64,000 bases of DNA. Source: Selaginella moellendorffii (lineage: Eukaryota; Streptophyta; Lycopodiopsida; Selaginellales; Selaginellaceae). Position numbers and translations under genes: made by a program. Under the pieces are notes generated by a model. The model was not told where the DNA came from, ran no database searches, and worked only from the letters and a program-made list of their open reading frames with translations. The stretch lies in NCBI RefSeq assembly GCF_000143415.4, contig NW_003314296.1, forward strand, positions 1,622,302 to 1,686,301, given 5' to 3'. Of this stretch, positions 56,997 through 64,000 are shown piece by piece; the first letter of the stretch is position 1, and every line of letters starts with the position of its first letter.

Positions 56997-59886
56997 TTAT
57001 GGCCCCCATATGCGAAAGGTGCAATCACTTCCAGCCGAGACCATGTACTTCCCAGCTCGATCAAACACCACCGCCTGGACGGCGTCGGTGTGCCCTTGAA
57101 ACTCTCGAATTGGAACCACCTCCCCGTAAGTTTGGAAGCTGCCAGATAGTATTAGAGTCACTGAGAAGGAAGAAAGAAACCAGGGAGGAAAAGAGAAAGA
57201 GGACGCTACCATTTGATGGTACTGTCGCTGCTTGCGATCGCGACGACGTAGCCACTCTTGTCTACCGCGCATTTGTTTGCCGGATGAGGCCCAACGTCGA
57301 TGGTGGCGTACTCGGCAACTTTGCGAATGTCCCAGATCTTTACGATCCCATTTGCATCGACAGACACCACCGTCTCTCCCTGGAAGTTTCAAGACAAAGA
57401 GGTTCAAGAATCATGCGGGGTTATAGCTTTTCTGTGCATGAAGTGAGATTACTCGATCGAAAAGAACTTATAACTTGGGAAGAGTTACCTTTGGGTCGAA
57501 AGCTGCGTGGTTGCAAGAGCTTTGGTGGCCGTAAAACGTTTGGACACAGAGCGAGGAGCGCGCGTCCCACAAGCTGACGGTTTTGTCGCTGGAAGCCGTG
57601 CAAAGAATACTGTTGTAAGGCTGCCAAATGCAGCCATTTACCGAGTCTACGTGACCTCTGAGCGTGCCTCTACACTTCATGCTGACCAAGGCAAAGAAAA
57701 AACAAAGTAAAAATTACGAGTCAGTCTAGCTTTGCACGGAAAGAGAGTTTCAATCTTTGCATGCCTGACGAGGTCCCAGATGCGTGCGGTGTGGTCCATG
57801 GAAGCACTGGCGAGAACTTCACCACTGTTGTGGTACGAAACTCCCCAAACAGCCTGAGCAAACACGTAAAGTTTGCGAAGAACAATAAAAAAAGAAAAAC
57901 AGGGAGAGAGAATTTTGAGAACCTGCGTGTGATCCGAGAATGTGTGTATGCAGCAGGCCTTTTCAAAGCTCCATACTTTGACTGTGCAGTCTCCAGATGA
58001 CGAAGACAATTGCATCCCACTGCAAAGAGAAGAAGGCTAGATTTGAGGCTTGATTCTCGAGAAGTAAGAAGAAAAGTTTGGCACAACTTCGGATGAAAAT
58101 CGATACCCGCCACCCAGCTCTTGTGTCCATCTCCGGTCATGATCAGATCACCAGCGGGAAGACCCCACATTTGCCAGGTCGAATCATCTGACGCCGTCAC
58201 CGCAACTGGCTTCTTTGGATGAAGAACAACACTGCAAAAACCAATACAGTAAGTCTTCAACTTGGAAGGAGGAAAACTACTAGAAGAAAGAGTTACTAGA
58301 AAAATTGAAAACTATTAGAGAAGGCCATGATCTATCTGAGGAGACTTACTTGCTTATCGGCATGGTATGGCCTTTGAAAGTCTTCTGGAGCACGAAAGTT
58401 TTGACGACGGTGGGCTCTTGCGAGATAGCCGAGACGGCTCGAGGGATTGAGAGAGGGTCGGCGGCTCGGTAGATCTGGCCGGACATGCTGCTGCTCCTTG
58501 CGGCCATGTCCTTGGCGGACTTGGCCTTGCTCGAAACAGTGCCAGTTCCATAGGATGACTCGGAGCCAGATTCGGAAGCCGCAAGCTGCAAGAAAAACCT
58601 CTCAAAGTCTCCGAATTTTGCATGAAAAAACAAGCAATTACCAGTGCTTGAAGCCTGTCTCGCTCCAAAGCTATCATGGATTTGGTCCGCATTAACGTGT
58701 CGTATTTCTTCTTGAGCTCCCGGATGATCGGCTCGTACTGTGCATAGTGCTTCCTGAGCCTCTGGAAGAAAATGAAAAAGACGATAAGTTTGAGAAACTA
58801 CGTTTTTTCCAACCTTGACGTCGACAATGAGCCTGTTTTTCTCTTGGGCGATGCGCCGGTGGTGCATACGGTGGACGTTTCTCTCCCTTCGGAGCTTCTC
58901 GAGCATTTCATGGCGGTATCTGCAGTCTGAAAGTGTCAAATTTAGGCCCAGATACAAAGATGCAATAGAGGAAACACAGGAAAGAAGAAAAATCAAAGAA
59001 GACAGAGCGATGATAAGAATGCCAGAGTTTCATACTGTGCCAGAAGATTTGCCTGCTTGAGCTGGTGCTGCAAACTGGTGAGAATTTCGTCCTGTTTCAT
59101 GCTCCTCACGTACTCATCAGGCACGAGTCCAATCTGGCTGTCTAGAATTCGTTTCTTCTCTCGTATCTGGTACCATTCTGTCTAAAAAACAGAACAGGAG
59201 AAACAGTCACTGTGGAGAACAAAAGGAAGTTTTTTTGACTCACTTCGAATGTAGCTACTGTTTTTGTCATGCCCATCCGGATCAAAAAGTTCCTCACGAA
59301 ATCGTCGGCAACTTCCGGCTTGCGCGTGACGGCGGCATCCGTCCCTTGCTTGCCTTTGCCTGGATCACGGAACTGTGTCCCAGAAAAAAAACACAAAAGG
59401 AAGGGCTTGTTCGTACCAAGCATGTAAGACAGCTTCTCGAGCGATCTGAGCGTAGCATCCAGATCCTCTGACTGCGTGTCGTCAGGCTCGGAGCCGCTAT
59501 CAACTTCCACCTCCTCTTCGTAGTTGAAATCATCATCGCTCTCCTCTTCATTCTCTGCAACGAAAAAACATCCAAAACAATCGACACAAGATCAGCTGGA
59601 ACACATCGGAGCGAAACAACCATACATACGAAGAGCAAAAAAAAAGAAAAAAAAAACCCAAGATCCACTACATTTTCTCAAGAAAAGCCCAGCTCAAAGC
59701 GATCGTTCGATCAAACGCAGCCAGGAAAAAACCAAAGAAAGTTTTACCTTCGCTCGCATTCGCGTTGTCAATCTCATTGTCGCCTTCGCTGCTCATCCCC
59801 GCGAAAGTTAAATAACTGTCAGCTCTAGAAGCATATTCCCCGCGATTCTCCTCCGTTGAAGTACATTTAGTCAACGGGGCTCTCAT
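56997..59886 (-). CDS. PF20: PF20 / SPAG16, WD-repeat protein of the axonemal central pair
   Basis: Thirteen exons: 59,748-59,886; 59,417-59,554; 59,244-59,359; 59,036-59,181; 58,814-58,919; 58,642-58,761; 58,350-58,585; 58,088-58,231; 57,923-58,019; 57,765-57,853; 57,489-57,681; 57,210-57,379; 56,997-57,138. Product 611 residues (581 from the second ATG, 59,796), close to Chlamydomonas PF20 (about 606). The N half is acidic and then coiled coil ([40 protein letters not shown]). The C half, from about residue 325, holds seven WD repeats ([94 protein letters not shown]). PF20 bridges the two central-pair microtubules and is needed for flagellar beating, so expression is expected in developing sperm. 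Intron 10 needs a GC donor (AG|GCATGC). Confidence 0.92.
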
Positions 59887-60031
59887 GATCGAGCAAGGTT
59901 TTGACTTTTCACTTTGGCTCCCTCTTCAATCAATCCGGGGAAGCGACCGAAAAATCGATCCAATCTCTCGAATTCTTTCTTGGCAATTCGCAGCGCTGGA
60001 GCTCCACCACCAATCGCGAGCGGCGGCGGCG
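59887..60031. promoter_or_regulatory. Short bidirectional intergenic region between PF20 and LBD gene
   Basis: Only 145 bp separate the two ATGs (235 bp if PF20 starts at its second ATG), so the genes must share promoter DNA or overlap at their 5' leaders. No clear TATA box is seen. Confidence 0.5.
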
Positions 60032-60644
60032 ATGCCGCCGGGATCCTCATCCTCTTCCTCGCCTCCGCCCTCGTCTTCTTCGTCCCCCTGCGCCGCGTGT
60101 AAGCTCTTGCGGCGCAAATGCACCAGAGAGTGCGTCTTTGCGCCTTACTTCTCCTCGAGCGAGCCGCAAAAGTTTGCGCAAGTCCACAAGATCTTCGGCG
60201 CTAGCAATGTGAGCAAGATGCTACAGGTAAGAACGAGAATTCGATCGAAAAAAAAGGAGAGATTTTTTCCGCTTTCTACCTCTTGATCTTTCTCTCCCTC
60301 CCAAGGAACTTCCCGTGGAGCGGCGGCGGGATGCGGTGGCGAGCATCGTCTACGAGGCCAACGCGAGAATCCGCGACCCTGTCTACGGCTGCCTGGGAGC
60401 GATCTTCACCTTGCAGCAGCAGATCGCCCAGCTCCGGAAGCAACTCTCGGCGGCCCAGTCGGAGATGGTCTTGCTCAAATTCCAGCACCAACATCGAGAA
60501 CCTTTCCAACTTCAGCCTTCCACCACCGCCTCTTCTCTCCAAGAACAGCACCACCTCTACAAGGCAGTAGCGTTGCAAACACCCGATGATCACCACCACT
60601 ATAGCAGGGACTTGATCGAAAGTAGCAGCGTCTGGACATCCTGA
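60032..60644 (+). CDS. LOB-domain (LBD/AS2-like) transcription factor, class I
   Basis: Exons 60,032-60,226 and 60,306-60,644 give 177 residues. After a Ser/Pro-rich leader the zinc-finger-like block reads [20 protein letters not shown], a perfect C-x2-C-x6-C-x3-C (C20, C23, C30, C34). The Gly-Ala-Ser block follows ([20 protein letters not shown], with the conserved intron after MLQ), then [20 protein letters not shown] and the class I leucine-zipper-like [23 protein letters not shown] proteins are plant-specific DNA-binding regulators of lateral-organ and vascular development. The C terminus is Gln/His-rich. An in-frame upstream ATG at 59,885 would add 49 residues but precedes any known LBD start. 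Confidence 0.95.
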
Positions 60645-60795
60645 CCTCTACGAGAACTCCTCCTAAAGAAAGATAAGCAATCCCTCCCTCCGTCTCTAAG
60701 TAGAAGAAGACTAGACTAGAGTCTATCAGCTAGAAGAACTCGAGAGAAAGAAAACTATGAAGAAGAAAGAACTTGAGGAAGAACTTGAGGAAGAA

Positions 60796-61242
60796 CTACG
60801 AGGAAGAAGAACCCACCAAGACACCCTGCGCGGCAGCACCAGCGACGGCATTTTGATTCTTGGCCTGTTCTTCGTCCGCTACTTCATCCGCCCTCCTGAT
60901 CTTGATCTTATACTTGGCCTCAAACTCGGCGATTTCTCGCTTCTTCCTCTCCAGCGCCTCCGCCAGGCGCTTGATCATGTCCTCCAGCCCCTCCCTGTTC
61001 CTCTGCACGGCGGGCAGGACCTCGCCCACCGTGCGCTCCACCAGGACGCCGCCGATCAGCCGGAAGCACTTCCTGGCCGGATCCAGCGGCTTGATGGCGC
61101 CGATGACTAGGGCATGCTCGCTCAGCTCCAGCTCCATCTCCGTGACCTTGGAGTGGAGCTGGTTCAGCTCTGACCTCATGAGGCTCCACCGCGATGCCAC
61201 AGCCTGCTCGCTGCCGAGCTCGCCGTCGCCGCCCTCCGCCAT
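60796..61242 (-). CDS. PFD2: Prefoldin subunit 2 (beta-class)
   Basis: Single exon, 148 residues from ATG at 61,242 (MAEGGDGELGSEQAVASRWS), the same length as Arabidopsis PFD2. Beta-prefoldin layout: N-terminal coiled-coil helix (SELNQLHSKVTEMELELSEH), the beta-hairpin region KPLDPARKCFRLIGGVLVER, then the C-terminal helix (EGLEDMIKRLAEALERKKRE, FEAKYKIKI) and a plant-type tail AAAQGVLVGSSSS. Prefoldin is the hexameric cytosolic chaperone that hands nascent actin and tubulin to CCT. It is convergent with the LBD gene, only 151 bp apart. AGCCCTAA lies about 10 bp before the ATG. Confidence 0.95.
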   Translation of the reverse strand: MAEGGDGELGSEQAVASRWSLMRSELNQLHSKVTEMELELSEHALVIGAIKPLDPARKCFRLIGGVLVERTVGEVLPAVQRNREGLEDMIKRLAEALERKKREIAEFEAKYKIKIRRADEVADEEQAKNQNAVAGAAAQGVLVGSSSS

Positions 61243-61381
61243 CGCCCGCAAGAGCCCTAAAAATGGAAGAAATTTAACTGTGGTTTTTAACCCTTGGATG
61301 ATTTTAACTAATACTTTTTTACCCTTTGTATACTAGAATTAGGGTTTTATTGTCCATTAAAGTTCTTGGGCTGATTTTCCA

Positions 61382-62620
61382 ATGGCTTCTTCCACTCCAG
61401 AGGAAATCTCTAGTGTGAAGAACTCTATCACATCCAAGGGCTTGAACAGGGCACTCAAGGTATTATCAGCATTGGCTTCTTCTCTCAAAGATAGATCTTC
61501 TTTGAGGTCGAAGAAGCAATGCTTTACAATTCGATCCTACGAAGTTGGGGCTAACAAGACTGCCACAGTGGAGACTATGATGAGCTTGCTTCAAGTAAGT
61601 GGTGATCATATATAAAACTTGCAAAGAAACTTTGGGATCATAGCAAAACTTTGGTTTCCAAATTCTCTTTTTTTCTACAGGAGTCTGCAGTAAATCATAT
61701 GTCCAGGACTGACGGATTTAGCAAGGATGGAATTTGGACGAGCCCGAGCATGAGGAGGAATAGTGTAACCTGGGTAGTAGCGTTTATCCATCTCAAAATC
61801 GATACTTATCCATCTTGGTAAGCAAAGTTCTTTAAACTATATGAATTCATGGCTTTGATTTAATAGGAATGATATCGTGGAGATTGAAACCTGGACGAGA
61901 GCTTTGGGTGACAGGCTTGGCATGCACGGAGATTGGCTGATCAAAGATCAAAACACTGGCTCAATTTTGGCCCGGGCAACGAGGTAATCTTTTCTCTTTT
62001 CATATTAGTGAAATAATTTAAACAAGAATGCTTTAGCACTTGGCTGATGATCAACACCGAAACAAGGAGGTTCTCCAAGATTCCCTACGAGGTATGGAAC
62101 GAGATCATGCCCTTCTTTAACGAAGAGTCTCGAGCTCTCGGAGAAGATGGCGATCCTTTAGACGACATAGAAGAAATCGTTGCAAGCCAAGCTGAATACG
62201 TTCGATCTGACCTGAGAGTAAGCTCTAGTTTGCTGAAAAACATGTTTGAAATCAAATTTTGCGAGAACATTTGCAGGCACACCACAATGATTTAGACATG
62301 AATCAACACGTGAACAACTCGAGATACTTTCGTTGGCTTTTAGAGGTCTTACAATGCATCAAATGTTTCTTTGAACCCTTGTAACCTTTGATCCTTAGGC
62401 TGTTCCACCGTCCGTACTAAAGAGCCATGAACTTGCGCGAGTGACCCTCGAATTCAAGCGGGAGTGTCGCGAAGCACAACCTGTACGGTCTCTGTGCCGT
62501 CTCAAGAGCCAAACCCCAACCGGTGTGGAGTTCGTACACCGTTTGCTACTGCAAGACCGTGGCTCTGAGATACTCCGGGGCCAAACTTTGTGGCGGCCCA
62601 CAAACAAAGCCAAAATCTAG
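61382..62620 (+). CDS. FATA: Fatty acyl-ACP thioesterase, FATA-like
   Basis: Six exons: 61,382-61,594; 61,681-61,817; 61,867-61,983; 62,037-62,217; 62,277-62,345; 62,399-62,620; 312 residues. First hotdog domain: RSYEVGANKTATVETMMSLL, ESAVNHMSRTDGFSKDG, DIVEIETWTRALGDRLGMHG. Second hotdog domain: NDLDMNQHVNNSRYFRWLLE with catalytic Asn225 and His227, and LEFKREC ending at Cys262. It closes EILRGQTLWR, the FATA-style end. The enzyme hydrolyses acyl-ACP to end plastid fatty-acid synthesis. The ~45-residue N terminus is Ser/Lys/Arg-rich with few acids and could be a plastid transit peptide, though shorter than usual. The linker between domains is shorter than in Arabidopsis FATA. Substrate chain length is not readable. 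Confidence 0.92.
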
Positions 62621-64000
62621 AGAGAGAAATCTTCACAAAGAAATGATGTGCCTTTAATTTTATTGCATCAGTCAAATGTGGGCAACGCATCGAAGACGCA
62701 TGGTCGGACTTGAAGAAATATAAGGTGGAAAAGTGATCACTCCTGAATTCAACATTTTCCACAAACCCTCTGTACGGTGGACAAAGTGTGCTTCATAATT
62801 AACCATTTTATTTTATTAATAATTTAATTGATTTATAAATTGATCAATTCATATCAATTCACGCTGAGTTGATTGATAAATTCAGGATTTGTTTGATCAA
62901 TTCAGGAGTTGATTGATCAATTGATGACTAATCAACTTAATAAGATGAATTTATATGAGTTTGTCCTTGTGAAGTGGCCTGTGGATCTGTGGCGACCAGA
63001 AGGTGGCTGAACCATATGCGGTGACGATTTCAGGTGTGCATGTGGCTGGGCCATGTCCCAGCCTCCCTTGCTCAGATGTGGATCCCTTTAGGTGAGTGTA
63101 CTGGAATTGTTTTTTAGTCTTAAAATTTGTGAGAACTGCATGTTATGTGTGTAGGCCAAGATTGACTGAAATGTCATTTGCACCTATGCTTCATTATGGT
63201 GTTTCAGTTCAAGAAATTGCAAACATAGTGCAAGTTCATTAGTGTATCTTACATAAACTAAGAATCACCACAAAAGTTCATCCCCAGTGCAAAAGAGAGC
63301 AAACACTAGACAAAATGTAAATCTTTACAAGAGAAAAGACTGTCAACTCTATTCTTAAAAAAAGCCTCAAAAAGAGCACGAATTCCACAGCAATCACCAT
63401 GCTGCCCCATTGGCGCTCAGCCTGAGTACTAGTCAGCCGCCATTGCTGTATGGCAACCGCACTAGGGCCAGCAATAATTTTGCAAAACCCTTACTCATTA
63501 TATCTTAAAATTTAAATTAAATATAGTTATTAATATATTTAGCTGTTTTTCCCTTAATTTTTCTTATTTTGAAATTAACTAATATCAATATCAAATGTCA
63601 TCAACGACCTTAAACTCATCAACCGACTCAACCAACTCGTGAAGTGATCAATCAACTCGTGAATTGATCAACAAACTCATGAATTGACCAATAAACTAAT
63701 GAATTGATCAATCAACTTATCAAATGATAAATTCATAAATCAATTCAAATGTAATCAAATAAAATGGTTAATTATGCATCTCGAGGCTTCTGCTGCATCA
63801 AAGTGTTCTTATGCGGAATGAAATTCTCTTCATGGGAATCTTCCCTGAAATCAAGTTTGTGGAATCAATGTATCATTGAAACCAAGAACAGCAATACTAG
63901 CACTTCGAATTCATAGCAGCTGCCTTTTTAGTACTCTTTAAGTTCTCAGTCGAGATCCGTCAGCAGCTGATTCTCCACCTTTCTTGCGACTTGCATGACA
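62621..64000. other. Gene-poor AT-rich end of window
   Basis: No supported coding frame. The main feature is the foldback element at 62,794-63,776. The final 220 bp show nothing recognisable. Confidence 0.6.
62794..63776. mobile_element. Foldback/MITE-like element with long inverted ends
   Basis: CATAATTAACCATTTTATT at 62,794-62,812 is inverted perfectly at 63,758-63,776. Both ends continue for ~150 bp with related, internally repetitive TTGATCAATTCA / GAGTTGATTGATCAATT motifs (62,830-62,945 and 63,600-63,745). The ~650 bp centre is unique and non-coding. No clear target duplication is seen, so element ends may be a few bases off. Confidence 0.6.

Overview
This window is nuclear DNA of a seed-free vascular plant, most probably the lycophyte Selaginella (S. 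moellendorffii type). Evidence: plant-only families (LBD transcription factor, plant U-box protein, acyl-ACP thioesterase, plant VIT1), very short introns (mostly 50-100 bp), an S-type PPR gene of the class expanded in Selaginella, and an intact PF20/SPAG16 gene, a sperm-axoneme protein kept only by plants with flagellated sperm. Two runs of N (5,344-5,737 and 29,250-29,349) show a draft assembly. All identifications come from reading the sequence; no database search was run.

Layout. 1-25,384 is a nested retrotransposon block with no host gene. Two LTR families can be separated. Family A has ~1.14 kb LTRs (TG...CA), an initiator-tRNA-Met primer site, a G-rich polypurine tract and a 4.3-5 kb internal region without recognisable coding capacity. 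Family B has ~1.7-1.9 kb LTRs carrying a minisatellite. Target-site duplications give the insertion history: a B element sits in an old A LTR, a younger A element (TSD ACTTT) sits in that B LTR, and a solo B LTR (TSD CTTGA) plus a 287 bp MITE (TSD ATTT) also lie in the old A LTR. 14,020-25,384 is an A array of the form internal-LTR-internal-LTR.

25,821-45,653 is gene-rich: a PPR gene (apparently frameshifted near its start), QCR7, VIT1, a frameshifted kelch-type F-box relative, a SET-domain lysine methyltransferase, a Ste20/GCK-type kinase, a PUB62-type U-box protein, an Alba RNA-binding protein with RGG repeats, and a BAR-domain protein. Exon-intron structures were derived by hand; reading frame is preserved across every junction given.

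45,700-59,886 holds PF20 (13 exons, minus strand) and a small downstream gene of unknown function ('U'). The PF20 3' part plus U has been copied at least twice more, as decayed fragments at 45,766-47,640 (same strand) and 54,671-56,040 (inverted, facing the intact pair). Between them (49,300-53,430) is a decayed Ty3/gypsy element whose integrase is split by A- and B-type LTR insertions.

59,887-62,620 holds an LBD gene divergent from PF20 across 145 bp, prefoldin subunit 2, and a FATA-like thioesterase. The tail contains a ~1 kb foldback repeat and no gene.

Functionally the genes are not a pathway. They are ordinary dispersed plant loci (respiration, iron storage, protein folding, RNA binding, signalling, lipid synthesis, sperm motility), many of them sharing a CCCTAA-like motif just upstream.
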